From positions 13,306,932 to 13,370,931 of the forward strand of contig OZ007507.1 of the NCBI GenBank assembly GCA_963931865.1: 64,000 nt of DNA, given 5' to 3'. The position numbers and the translations under genes were made by a program. The notes beneath the pieces were generated by a model. The model made no database searches, was not told the origin of the DNA, and was given only the letters and a program-made list of their open reading frames with translations. Of the stretch, positions 11,262-23,190 are shown piece by piece. How positions within the stretch are numbered: position 1 is the stretch's first letter; each line of letters starts with the position of its first letter. This DNA is from Axinella damicornis (Eukaryota; Porifera; Demospongiae; Axinellida; Axinellidae).

Positions 11262-11935
11262 AATACATATATAATAACTGTGTTGCTATAGTGGACCCAT
11301 GGCAAAGGAGAAAGGCATGCAAATAAGTATAACAAGCAGGTTTCTTAGCTGTTTTAGAGACCCGAGGGAAGCTGCCTCTAATAATTTACCGAGGGCGAAA
11401 CCCAAGGTGATTATAAGTGCTTCCCGAGTTCAACGGTCTCTAAACTGCCAATAGACATGCTCGAGTGTAAAACCAGCTTAGACTATGGGTCATATATCAA
11501 AAGATGAATTTTTGATGAGGTGCATGTATAATGGATTTTTGAAACCAGGCTCATTAAGTTCAAAAGATCAAAGTCTACCATACCATAGTCTAGAGAGACG
11601 TATAGAACTGAATACTACATGTACAGTTATTCAACTTAGTAATATGCATAGCACAATAATAGGTGAATTATAGCTGTGTGGAGTTATGGGAGTGAACTGC
11701 AGACTACAGTGCATAGCACAATAATATATATAGCTGTGCGGAGTTATGGGAACTGCATGATGATGCCACTGCATGACAATGCATTCCAGTGATATGCGGT
11801 TTTATGGGTATTGCTTGTCATATGGCTGATGGAGGAAATGTGTCTCGTTTTATTGTTTATTTCTGTATACAACCCTTTTCCAGTGTGGATAAAATTCCGA
11901 ATAGTGTTACGTAATTACCTCTACTAAGGTGTGCA

Positions 11936-12170
11936 ACTGTTGTGAATATTGTTTACACCACTCGACCTGGCCTCGTATTCAATCCGGGTTCAACCCACAT
12001 CCGTTACGTAAACCGGTTTCCAATCCGGATTACAGCGTACGTATCCAGTTTAGTTTGGCGCGCGCCCGGTAGGAGGCGAACCGGTTTAAACGCCTGGTGT
12101 ATACGTGTAAAACGAAGCTCAAGAAGTGCTTTATACTGCCACCTTGATTATGCCAAACAGGCAAACACGG
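11936..12170 (+). repeat. Promoter-proximal repeat block, copy 2
   Basis: Same ordered motifs as 3361-3600 (GGTTCAACCCACATCC, GTAAACCGGTTTCCAATCC, CCGGTTTAAACGCCTGG, TGCCAAACAGG). It is about 580 bp upstream of the B3 start codon, with a hairpin element (12532-12640) in between. Confidence 0.5.
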
Positions 12171-12531
12171 GACAATAAGCCAGTTGCACGCAAGCGAAAG
12201 TATTCACGGAATGTACATGTATGACGCTGAACCATCTCGGTCTCCTACCTGGATCGCTTGGAAATCGGTGGAAGAAGGCGCTCGGATCCTGCGCGGCTCA
12301 TGCGCTCCTGGTCCAGCATACTGCGTTGTTCTAGTTAGTACTTCAACCGATTCTCACTCTTTGCACACCGTCTTTACCGCGAGGTCCCTTGTCAAACACC
12401 ACAGTCACATGAACTGTGTAATCGGTATGGTTTTAGGTTTTTTCAGCCAATTTTGCCATTCACTGCAACCGGATGTGACGTCACGTTAATCAAATTCCTT
12501 CGCTCTTGATCTTGTGTGCAACTGGCTTGTT

Positions 12532-12640
12532 TAGCCTCGTTCCCAGGCTTTCCACACCTCCAGCTTTGGATCGCTTCCAGTTTTTGCATACTGGAAGCGA
12601 TTAAAAGCTGGAGGTGTGGAAGGCCTGGGAACGAGGCTAG
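12532..12640. mobile_element. Foldback element, TAGCCTCGTTCCCAGG family
   Basis: TAGCCTCGTTCCCAGGC opens and GCCTGGGAACGAGGCTA closes a near-perfect hairpin with a CTTCCAG...CTGGAAG loop. Other members lie at 9000, 19003, 24207, 31829, 59422 and 62365. It sits about 115 bp upstream of the B3 start codon. Confidence 0.85.
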
Positions 12641-12753
12641 GCTTATTGGTAATGCGCTGTAGTACACGTACACACCTTCAGGGTGGGTCTGACCACACAA
12701 GACTATTAATCGGTAGCTCGGCGGATGACTAGAACCTTGTGCGATAATACAGT

Positions 12754-13045
12754 ATGATCAAGAAGCAATTCACTGCGTCGGCTGAAAGCGGGCATGAACG
12801 AGCTCCCAAATCGGTGAACGTTCTCCTTGGCTGTTTCTTTCTGATGAACTACAACCTCGGAAGTGGGTTCCTAACTTATCCGTACTTGTTTCTGTACGCT
12901 GGCTACCTGGCCGCTATCCCTACACTGCTTCTGGTTACATTCCTCTGTACTATCGTGGCCATATGGGAGATTGAAGTCATGGCTCGGGCACAGGTGAGTG
13001 TAGGTCGCAGATGGGGGGATAACATAGATTTTTACGTCCCATGGT

Positions 13046-13082
<37 letters not shown>

Positions 13083-16000
13083 CTAAATGGTCACTAAAAT
13101 GACCTACATGCGTTGGACCTAATATGACCTACATGCGTTGGACCTAATATGACCTACATGCGTTGGACCTAAAATGACCTAAATGCGTTGGACCTAAATG
13201 GCCACTAAATTGTACCGCTACACTACACCCACATGGCCAATCAAACTTGGGATTTCATCAATCAATATCCACTGTTGGACCAGATTGGCCACTGTATCCT
13301 GGATTTCTGCCACTGAGTTTCAGGGATCGAGCCGGACTGCTGAATCACCCAGATCAGGCATCAGAAAAAATGTGAGCCATAATAAGAATGGCTCTTATTG
13401 TGGCTCGCATTTTTTAGTGGCATTTGAAAGGCACTGTGTGGACAAACCCCATGTCCACTAGCTGCCTTGAAGGGTTTATGAGAGTTCCATGGTAACAGTC
13501 AAGAGCGCATAAGTAGGTCGCTCCCCCTGGAGTACTCTGTGCGACCTACTTATACGCTCTTGTAACAGTGCATATACAAGTCAGCTGTGTATATTTATGA
13601 TTTGGCCCTTCGGCCCTCATTAGCCCTTTCCCTCCTAATGACGCATTATGGCGTCATGAGACTTTCAGCTTCATGATGTCACATCCGGCAATGTCCTTGG
13701 GAGATAGGTTCTGCGATAGCAGAAAGGGCGGGACAGGGGGAGGTGGGTGGGTGCACCCGGAGGGTGCAAACAGCATGGCCATGTCTGGGCTCTGCGGTAG
13801 AAAGGTCTTGGGAGGGCCATTTCCACCGTTTTTTTGCATAAATGGACTTAGAAAGTAGCTGTCTTGCCTTGTAGGCCCTCCCCTCCATTTCCAGTGTTCA
13901 TGGTCCGTTTTTTAGCTACGGCAGGTTGGCCACTTCTCGGGAGGCTTGATTGCAAGTTCGTTAATTGGTGGGTGTGGTTAAGTCACGTATATGCTTAGTG
14001 TAGCTGAAATTACCTGTGTGAGCAGTTTTGAGCCCAGCAGTACCAGAGAACAGAAATTAGGGTATGTTTAAGTGTTCTAATTACACTCCTGGTATAGAGA
14101 AAATTGTGCCGCGTAATGTAATGTATTCTAATTACACTCCTGGTATAGGAAAAATTGTGCCGCGTAATGTTACACTCCTGGTATAGGAAAAATTGTGCCG
14201 CGTAATTAAATAATGTAAATAACGTTTGACTACTTCGGAATGGGCTGCAAAGATTCTGACTACACCGTCGTGATCGCTATGATGCAGTGACACAAAATCA
14301 AAATAATTGTGCAGAAACTCACTTTGGTGGTAGAGATATGAACGCTTTTGTCTCGCCGTTGGCCGCCATTGCGAGCGCTCTCTCGACATCCGGTGGCAGT
14401 ACCGTTCTTAGGAAAGTCACACGAAGATTCTGACCACACGGCCGTGATCGCTGTCGTTCACTGACGCTTACATGCCAAACTCACCGTGCTGGCGAAGTTG
14501 TGAGCGCTGTAACAGTTTCTTGTCTTCTCCTTGGGCCGCCATTGCTGACTCAGCTCAATCGATCGGCGTTGACCTCACGTGGCATGTGCGTTAATTGGAA
14601 TGAGTTGCAATACCTAGCTTGCGCTACCGTCGAGTCGCAACCGGTTGCAACGCGGCTACCAGGAGTGCGGTTGCCCCTCGTAATCTAATCTAAATAATCT
14701 AAATAATAAACGTTTGACTATTTCCGAATGGCCTACAAAGATTCTGACTACACCGTCGTGATCGCTATGATGCAGTGACACAAAATCAAAATAATTGTGC
14801 TGAAACTCACTTTGGTGGTAGAGATATGAACCCTTTTGTCTCGCCGTTGGCCGCCATTGCTCGAGCGCTCTTCGACTTCCGGTGGCAGTACAGTTCTTAG
14901 GAGAGGCACACGAAGATTCTGACCACACGGCCGTGATCGCTGTCGTTCACTGACGCTTACATGCCGAAACTCACCGTGCTGGCTAAGTTGTGAGTGCTGT
15001 CTTGTCTTCCTTTTGATCGCCATTGCTCGAGATTGACTGAGCGTGGTTGCCACGTGGCATGTGCGTTAATTGGAACGAATTGTAATACGCGCTACGGCGA
15101 GTCGCAACCGGGGTTGCAGCGCAACGCGGCGGTTTTATTCGGTACTTGAGAGCACTCTAAATGATTTCTGATCTTCCCTATATATAGCTATCATGGTACT
15201 CATGTCATGTGTGATAACTGGAACGAACTGTCACACTTAGCTTGTGCTACCATTTAACCGCGGCTACCAGGAGTGCGGTTGCCCCTCGTTACACTCCTGG
15301 TATAGAGAAAATTGTGCGCGTAATGTAATGTAAATAATGTAATAAACGTTTGACTACTTTTGAATGGCCTACAAAGATTCTAACTACACCGCCATGATCG
15401 CTATGATGCAGTGACACAAAATCAAAATAATTGTGCTGAAACTCACCTTGGTGGTAGAGATATGAACGCTTTTGTCTCGCCGTTGGCCGCCATTGCTTGA
15501 GCGCTCTGTAGACTGTTGGACTTCCGGTGGCAGTACCGTTCTTAGGAAAGGCACACGAAGATTCTGACCACACGGCCGTGATTATATGCTGAAACTCACC
15601 GTGCTGGCTAAATTGTGAGTGCTGTAATAATGTCTTGTCTTCCTTTTGGTCGCCATTGCTCGCGATCGACTGAGCGTGGTTGCCACGTGGCATGTGCGTT
15701 AATTGGAACAAATGAAAATACTAGCTTGCGCTACGACGGCGAATAAATGGCAACCGGAACGAACTGTCACACTTAGCTTGTGCTACCGTTTAACCGCGGC
15801 TACCAGGAGTGCGGTCGCCCCTCGTTACACTCCTGGTATAGGAAATAAAGTGCCGCGTAATGTAATATAATATAATATAATATAATAAACGTTTGACTAC
15901 TTCGGAATGGCCTACAATGATTCTGACTACACCGTCGTGATCGCCACCTTGGTGGTGGAGATAGGAACTCTTTTGTCTCGCCGTTGGCCGCCATTGCTCG

Positions 16001-19000
16001 AGCGCTCTCTTCGACTTCCGGTGGCAGTAGCTACCGTTCTTTGGAAAGGCACACGAAGATTCTGACCACACGGCCGTGATCACTGTCGTTCACTGACGCT
16101 TACATGCCAAAACTCACCGTGCTGGCTAAGTTGTGAGTGCTGTAATAATAATCTTGTCGTCCTTTTGGTCGCCATTGCTCGCGATCGACTGAGCGTGGTT
16201 GCCACGTGGCCTGTGCGTTAATTGGAACGAATTGCAATATTTAGTTTCGCTACGGCGAGTCGCAACCGGGGTTGCAAACGGCTACCAGGAGTGCGGTTGC
16301 CCCTCGATAATGTAAATAATGTAAATAATTAATAAACGTTCCGAATGGTCTACAAAGATTCTGACTACACCGTCGTGATCGCTATGATGCAGCGACACAA
16401 AATCAAAATAATTGTGCTGAAACTCACTTTGGTGGTAGAGATATGAACGCTTTTGTCTCGCCGTTGGCAGCCATTGCTCGAGCGCTCTCTTCGACTTCCA
16501 GTGGCAGTACCGTTCTTAGGAAAGGCACACGAAGATTCTGACCTCACGGCCGTGATCGCTGTCGTTCACTGACGCTTACATGCCGAAACTCACCGTGCTG
16601 GCTAAGTTGTGAGTGCTGTAATAATGTCTTGTCGTCCTTTGGTCGCCATTGCTCGCGATCGACTGAGCGTGGTTGCCACGTGGCCTGTGCGTTAATTGGA
16701 ACGAATTGCAATATTTAGCTTCGCTACGGCGAGTCGCAACCGGGGTTGCAACGCGGCTACCAGGAGTGCGGTTGCCCCTCGTGACCTAGAGAAAGAAATT
16801 TAGGCCCTAAAGAGTAAATTAATTCAGACAGGAAGTAGCAGTTAGTGTTGGTACAATACCGTGTAATTAATGAACTCAGAACCTCACACAACAATCACTA
16901 TCTAAACACTACAGTACTCACAGTGTAGGATGGATATAATGTGGTCACAGCTATATACGTACAGTGTTGTGCAAGGGTTATAGAAAAGCCAAGGACCTGT
17001 AAATAGGTGCATGTTTGCAACCTTACTATTTACAAAAACATTTGCGTAGCCACGCCCAGGCATGTACGGGCACGTGCCCGGGCCAAAAAAAAAATGAGGT
17101 TAGGTATAGTACAGTATACGTACATAGCTAGCTATAAATGCTGGCAGGATATATTGATACTAAGCTAGATAGGCTAGCCAGTCAGTTGTTCAGCGGCTGT
17201 GCATAATGGCGCTAATGGTAAGGCAGACTCTGTTAAAATTTAGACTCAGAGCACCATCTCCGAAGCGTGGGAAATTTGATAGTATAGCTATAGCTCGACA
17301 TCTCTCTGCAGCATTGATCCTGGAACTCGTGTTGCTACTCGTACATCTGGAACCTGCAGTGCAAAGCACGAAGGTGCCACGAGAGCCCATCCTGACAACT
17401 GAAAAATGAAGATGAAAAATTTTTCTGCGCTTTGCGCGGACTGATCAGCACTACACGCCTCTGTACCCTACTTGCTGTGCCTAGGCCTGGGCAACTTCAC
17501 TATCCTGGCTACGCCACTGTACTTGTACAAAAATATGGCCATTTGTATACCTATAGCTACTTTAATTGGAGAAGCAAACCACAGCTGTTGTGGAGAGTAG
17601 TGGATGGTAACCGACAATGTATGACTGCAAACTCTCATAAAATCAATGTGAAAGAGTGCCGTTGCCCTGTTTGATGAGCATGCAAGGTGCACCTAGCTCC
17701 CATGGGCACTCTTTCATGAGACTATACGGTGCATGTAGCTACCAAGGCTGTCATTTTCCCTGTGCCAGGTCTGTGCCTACATCTGGAAGAGGGTGGATCC
17801 TTAGAACTTAATCCCTTATGTATAGTTAACATTTCTGATTGACTGCTGCATTGGAATAATTTTATGGCATCCCGTGCTCTTAGACTATATATGATTTCTG
17901 CATGGTTGATTAGATCATTTTAATTTGGGTGCATGCTAGGAAGTTTGAAAGCAAAGCTGTATATGACTGAGCCCTCGTTGATTGACTCTATTCCTTACAG
18001 GCACTAGAGTCCTTCTCCAAATTTTGGCAGGGATTTGGAACTGTTGGTGACATTGAGAATGAAGACAGCATGGACAAGAAGGAGTCATTTGCACACAATC
18101 CATCAGCTAGTGCTGAATGTAGTAATGATTATGATTACCAGCACCCCGATTTCAAAGTTCTCCTAGCACGCAAGTTTGAGCTGAGTGAATTGTGCGAAAT
18201 ATTCTTCAACAAGTGGGGAAAATATCTCTACCTGATAACAGTAACTCTAGTGTCGTTGTTGTTTGCCTGGGCCATGGCAACTGTTGTAGGCTCTGCTTTG
18301 GCCTCCAACATACCTCTCAACTTCGGTCCCTTTCAGCAGTGCCCACACGATGCCTTCAACAACAGAGTAATCCCACATGGCCCGGGTCTGGAGGGTTGCC
18401 AGCTTGCCTACTACTTCTGTTTGATGCTGTTTGCTTCGGTTGTTATCCCACTGACTTTAATGGACTTGAAAGAACAGGCCATTCTTCAGATGGTTTTTGG
18501 ACTCCTGAGAGTGCTGCTAATTTCAATGCTTCTCATTTACTGCATAGTTAACCTGATACACTGGGGCAATGTTTATGAACTTAAGGAGAATATACTAGCT
18601 GACAATGCCTCAACCCCCACTAACACCAGCGAAAGATGCTACCTAGAGCTATACGACATAGTTTTTAACTTTGACTGGAAGTGGTGGCTGACAATCATTC
18701 CTGCAATGATGTATTCCTTCATGGTACAGCAGACCGTTCCTACTCTTACTCACCCAATCAAAGAGAAGAAATATCTGGGATGGGTCGTGATGTGTTCGTT
18801 CACCTTTGTCATGCTCTGCTGTCTGTCTCTGGGTGTTGTTTTGCCTTTGTGGTTTGGAGGTGAAACACAAGGGACGCTCACTCTAAGCTGGGTAAGCTGC
18901 AATTACGTAGCTGAATTTCAGCATTACATGATATGTGAAGTGCAATTCTTGAAGCAAGCCTTTTCTGGATACCATAAATTTACCACAAATTGCCGCTCAT

Positions 19001-20446
19001 ACTAGCCCCATTCCCAGCTTTTGTCGCATACTGTACAAGAAACAGTATGCGACACAAAAGCTTTGGCGGAGCCTGGGAACGAGGCTAGATCAGACAGTGC
19101 TCCCAGCAAAGAGAGTATAAATCAAAGGCAACATGAGAACCTCTTTGGGCAGGTTGTCACAAATTGAACAAAGGGAAGAAGGTAAGGGTGTTAAACTTGG
19201 GCCAGAGATACTGTAACATAAGCATAACCTCGCCAAGAAAAAATCAGCTCGGTTTGGGAAATGCTGACACTATAAGGTATAGGCTCCTCCAGAACTAGCT
19301 ATGATCGATCTCTTAAGGCAATGGAGTTAAAGACTCCGAGAGCAGCTTAGAACCTTCTGAACCTGGGTCACTATACTTGTAGATTCTTACCTCCCAGATT
19401 TAGATAAATGAAGACCCTAATACATATATCGCAGAATAATTATATTATGAAGCCATAGCTCTGTCTGTAATGTTGTCATGTCACTTGTGTGATTGGTCAC
19501 ACAAAGATTTTTCTATCAACTTATTTTGAGCATAAATCATGTCTGATTGAAGATACACCCAAAATTTTGTCAGAGAAACAAAAATGTACTCTTCGCTGGG
19601 AGCACAATACTGTAGCCACAGAACGTCAGTGTTTTCACCAGTGAAATTTACATCTGAATTTGCGTGCTCTGTTCAACAGCATATAGCTAGTGCATGTTCA
19701 TTCATGGAAGTCATTGTTGTGACCTTGCATGAGCTGCTGCTGTTGTGAACGTGATTCCTTTTTTGCAGGTGAAACTTGCAGAGCCAGGAAACCCAACATA
19801 CCTGAGAGTTTTCTCCTACTGTGTCGTGTTTATTCCATCCTTGCTGGTCTGTTCCGGTTACCCGCTGGGTATCCACGCCATGGTGAACAACATTTACACG
19901 GTTTTGACGGGGCATGACACTAGTATCAGGCAATCTAACAGGTGCTATCGGCTACTTCTGTTGGTGCTACGGTTCTCTGGCGCAGTCATTCCGATCTTAT
20001 GTGCCTTTGGGGTCTCTAACTTGGTCGTTGTGTTTCAGTATGGCGGTATATTTAGTTTTGCGATAATAATTTTCTTCCCAGTGGTGCTACAGCTGCAGTC
20101 CATTCGAGTATGCAAGAAGACGTTCCGTTGTATTCATGTAAGGATGCGTATGGCGAATGCTTCTGGAGAGGACAGTTGCAGTGGTGACGATACAGGAGCA
20201 ACTAACAACACACAGGTTGTGATTCATTCTCTGCAACTTACACAGCCGCAGAATGAGTCTTCCCTCTACATGACTCCTTACTCCAGCAAAGTTTTTAGCC
20301 ACCCTATTGCTGTGTCAATCATAGGAGCCATAGGAGGACTCCTCTTCCTGTTGTCAATTGCCAGCTTGTTTATACAACCAGAATTATGTGGAAACCAATC
20401 ATCTGTGGAAATGTTTGTTTTATCCAACCGATCCCTAAACACCTAG
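12754..20446 (+). CDS. TMEM104: TMEM104-like membrane protein, copy B3 (complete)
   Basis: Exons are 12754-12993 (80 codons, GGCACAG|GTGAGT), 18001-18891 (297 codons, after TCCTTACAG, ending CTGG|GTAAGC) and 19769-20446 (225 residues plus stop, after TTTTGCAG). All joins are phase 0, giving 602 aa. I count about eleven hydrophobic helices: two in exon 1 (NVLLGCFFLMNY; AGYLAAIPTLL), five in exon 2 and about four in exon 3. The N-terminal GSGFLTYPYLF segment parallels GTGALTMPKAF of TMEM104. KFELSELCEIFFNKWGKYL before TM3 parallels the vertebrate segment preceding its third helix. Vertebrate TMEM104 is about 500 aa; the extra length is in the loop after exon 1 and in an Asn/Gln-rich C-terminal loop. 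Role: probably a membrane transporter-like protein, substrate unknown. Intron 1 (5 kb) carries a homopolymer, a minisatellite and the nested array at 13620-16835. Confidence 0.85.
13048..13080 (+). repeat. 33-base G homopolymer
   Basis: An uninterrupted G run lies 55 bp after the B3 exon 1 donor, where copy B5 has TGGTTGGGGGGATG. It is followed by a minisatellite of about 31 bp built on GACCTACATGCGTTGGACCTAA (13081-13200). The run is therefore an expansion in one paralogue; true length may be uncertain in the assembly. Confidence 0.9.
13081..13200 (+). repeat. Minisatellite in B3 intron 1
   Basis: About four imperfect units of GACCTACATGCGTTGGACC with AAAATG/TAATAT variants lie directly after the G run. 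B5 has a single equivalent (CATCGTTGGACCTAAATGG) at 25097-25120. Confidence 0.75.
13620..16835. mobile_element. TTAA-type (piggyBac-like) element interrupted by a tandem array
   Basis: The left end TTAGCCCTTTCCC and body up to about 14080 (TTAGGGTATGTTTAAGTGTTC) match the inverted copy at 44420-44925 almost throughout. The missing end (TGACCTAGAGAAAGAAATTT, GGCCCTAAAGAGT) reappears at 16782-16825, just after the array. The element was thus split by a 2.7-kb array at 14082-16781. Terminal CCCTTT-type repeats beside TTAA suggest piggyBac, by inference. No transposase is present. Confidence 0.7.
14082..16781. repeat. Tandem array of five internally dimeric ~475-608-bp units
   Basis: Units end with GGCTACCAGGAGTGCGGTTG CCCCTCG at 14680, 15288, 15824, 16306 and 16781. 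The start is TACACTCCTGGTATAG, whose core is the inverse of CTACCAGGAGTG, so each unit has short TIRs. The first start is itself triplicated (14082, 14144, 14170). Within a unit two halves are related: each carries GATTCTGAC(T/C)ACAC, CGTGATCGCT, GAAACTCACC/T and CGCCATTGCTCG in that order. The array is nested in the TTAA-type element. Single or partial copies lie at 35708-36155, 46315-46556 and 48345-48495 (diverged, inverted). Confidence 0.85.
17043..17515. mobile_element. Probable short TIR element in B3 intron 1
   Basis: GCGTAGCCACGCCCAGG at the left and CCTGG.TACGCCA at the right look inverted. The inside has CCGGGC-rich and CTGCGCTTTGCGCGGA hairpins related to those at 1915 and 26880. 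It is absent from the corresponding part of the B5 intron, where a LINE lies instead. Confidence 0.4.
19003..19087. mobile_element. Foldback element, TAGCCTCG family
   Basis: TAGCCCCATTCCCAG and CTGGGAACGAGGCTA ends flank AGCTTTTGTCGCATACTG and its inverse. It lies in intron 2 of B3 and has no counterpart in B5. Confidence 0.75.
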
Positions 20447-22476
20447 ATTTGTGTAATTATCTTGTGTGTACAACTCTTTACTGACCATAAGAAATTAATG
20501 CTTGAATTCTTATGAGCTTCTGGGAGACCATGATGACAGACAACGTCATTGGTTATAATTAGTAAAGAGTTAATTAAGTCCATCACCACGCCATATTATA
20601 CAAGAGTGGTTATGCTTTAATTTGATCCCAATTGCTTCTTCAAGTCTCAGACAACACAATCTAATTGAATGTGCATGCATGACTATTACAGGCAAGAAAG
20701 CTATTCCTCATGTCACATGTATGTACTTGGTATACAATACATGCCGCATGAAATTGCTACAACATAATTAGTATGGTCCACTTCGTTATATCGCTGAAAG
20801 AGTAGGATGATAGCACATGCTAGTATTATACATTCACAGGAGACAAAAGCACAATCGTGCATATTGGCAATATACAGGTTCTCTATTGCTGACCTTGTTT
20901 TGTTTCACCCTGTAAGACTCGATTGATTTTGGAATTTAAATGAGTGCAGTCGCCCTATCCTGCACAGGATGCCAAGTAGTATTGCTATGGTGCCGGCAAT
21001 GAACAGCACTGCTGACATACAGAACAGTATCAGTCCCGCAGCTTCTGCAAAATGACAATGTAAGATGAAAAGACACATAAGATGTATTCGTTTTTGCTAC
21101 TGTTCATAAATTATTACCGTCCCACGATTTCTTTCTGTATGTCAGTGGACCTTGGGAAACAATAATATTATTACCCATGAAAAGTTGACTGTTAACCAAC
21201 AGCAGCTCACATACAGTGTGTGCCTAATCCCTTCTGGTGGTACAGGAAGAGAACCGAGTGTTCCATCATCCTTCCAGTCGTAGATGCTGACATGCGCTGC
21301 TGCTGTTTGGTGCTCAAGGTCTAAACAAGAACTCGCGTCCTCGATCCTTGCCATGCTGTCTTGGAATGTTATACCTCTTTGTTTCTATTTGGGCACTTGT
21401 GTAGCCATTGATCACCTGGATTTCAATGTGGCATCCCTTTGCCGTTGATCCCTCTACGAAATGACAGTGGACCAGTAATTACTCCTCTACCTTCACAGAC
21501 ACCACATCAGTAGTGTCTGTAGAGAGAGAGAAATTATTGTCCTCTCACAGCCTGTATGTAGACACCCGCCTATGAATTCCCAGGCTTTTGTGTCTTGAGC
21601 CTCGGTAATTTAATATAGCTAGTATGCTTCTGTGTACTCAGTGCATGTAGATCACGATAAAATGGACATTGGTGTATAGAAGAAGGAGACTGAGGTGTAA
21701 ACTTACAGAAGTACATTGTCTTTGATTTCAGACTTGCATGTGTCATGATTGAATGCTACAACCATTGTGATATAGTTCTCGTCTCTTTTCAAGCCGTAAA
21801 CTGGTACCCTCAGTAAGCCATGGCAACCTCCACTATATATTGTTGGCGTAAGGTCCAGCAACTCTTGGCAATTTTATACCCTCCTGCCAGACAAGGACAG
21901 TATAGCTAGTTGTATACCATGGCAAATATCTGGGGGCTAGAAAGCAATATCTCATAATGTATTGAACGTGCAATATCCTTGAGTGGGAGTTTATAATTAT
22001 TGTGAATGCATCACTGAAACTGTACTAGCTACTTGGTAATTACCTAGTCTCATTCCTATGGGTCCGGCAGGAACTACAAACTTTAAGTATAGGCCGGCAC
22101 ACAAGCGCATTCAGCAATGGGCCTGACCCTACTATATATCCCTACCATAGATATTACTAACCCAGCGCCCTACTAGCGGATTGTGCCCAACCGGGCATAA
22201 TTGAACACACCCATGGCCACCAAGTAGACACAATCTACTAGCAGGCTGGACGCAATCCGCGATGACACCGGACCATATGTAACAACTGCCTTAATATTTC
22301 TGACATTCACTCCATGACTGACTCTGACACGTACGGTTCTGTTGTTCTGGTCTACATATTCAGACACATGAAAGTTCTTGCTATAAATTTTTTCAACATA
22401 ATCAAAAAGATGATGCTTGCTTGTAGGATTATTATGCAGGATTACATTTTGACAATATTGATGCTCATTGTTTCAG
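20447..22476. other. Duplicated 3' flank of B3 with minus-strand FN3-like gene remnants
   Basis: This sequence is repeated with small differences at 33782-35405. It includes the pseudo-exons described at 20900-21929. From about 22035 to 22476 it no longer matches that block. The stretch just before 22477 instead resembles the A2 sequence upstream of exon 2 (CATGACTGACTCTGACAC, ATGATGCTTG / ATGATGCATG). Confidence 0.6.
20900..21929 (-). pseudogene. FN3-like / TM gene remnant, copy beside B3
   Basis: The minus strand carries blocks matching the better copy at 34224-35289: 21707-21929 (FN3-like exon), about 21150-21515 (extracellular exon), and 20905-21050 (TM exon with GLILFCMSAVLFIAG). Relative to the other copy the FN3 exon has several small indels and a net length difference not divisible by 3, so its frame is broken. 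The two genes converge tail to tail with the TMEM104-like copy. Confidence 0.45.
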
Positions 22477-23190
22477 GCACTGGAGTCATTCACTAAATTC
22501 TGGAAATCATTTGGAGCTGGTGACGTTGAGAATGATGACAGGAAAGTTGAGTCATTAGTTCATAATGCATCAGCTGTATTTAACAATTAAAATTACCAGC
22601 ACCCTGACTTTTGGGTTCTCCTAGCACGCAAGTTTGAACTGAGTGAACTTTGTGTGAAATATTCTTCAACAAATGGGGGAAGTATCTCTACCTGCTCACT
22701 GTGACTATTGTTTGTTTTTTGATTGCGTGGAGCAGTGCCATTGTTGTTGGTTCTGCTTGGGCCACCAACATACCTCTCAGCTTTGGTCCCTTTCAGCAGT
22801 GCCCATATGACGCCTTTAACAACAGAGTGGTCCCACATGGCCCAGATCTGGAGGGCTGCCAGCTTGCCTACTACTTCTGTTTGATGCTGTTTGCTTCGGT
22901 TGTTATCCACTCTCTGTGATGGGTTTGAAAGAGCAGGTGCTATGATGTTAATTTATTGCATTGTAAGGCTGATACAGGGGGACAGTGAACTCCAGGAGAT
23001 CATGGGTAATGTTTCCAGTCAGGTGTCCAATTCCTCCCTTGGATCGAATATGACTATATTGCACTGACCAGCCGTGGAACTTAGAACTGTATGATTTAGT
23101 TGTCAAGTTTGACTGGAGAGAGTGGTTGGCAGTTGTTCCTGTGATTGTGTACAGTTTTTCGGTGCACCACAGCATTCCCACTCTTACCCC
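22477..23190 (+). pseudogene. Broken A-type TMEM104-like exon 2
   Basis: It starts after GTTTCAG with GCACTGGAGTC as in A2. It then has a TAA in place of a sense codon near 22588, a 2-base insertion at CTTTGTGTGAAATATTC, and a one-base loss near 22910. A deletion of about 60 bp joins AAAGAGCAGGT to GCTATGATG. Homology stops abruptly at about 23190 (ACTCTTACCCC|TGATAGG), before the donor. No exon 1 or exon 3 accompanies it. It is a dead, truncated member of the A subfamily between B3 and B5. Confidence 0.9.

Noticed and set aside
12466..12520. Sequence GGATGTGACGTCACGTTAAT resembling the right end of the 48548-52788 transposon
   Set aside because: Similarity covers only about 40 bp with mismatches and no opposite end was found; it may be chance or a very old remnant.
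15289..15711. 140-codon minus frame within the tandem array
   Set aside because: Equivalent frames are broken in other units of the same array, so there is no sign of coding constraint.
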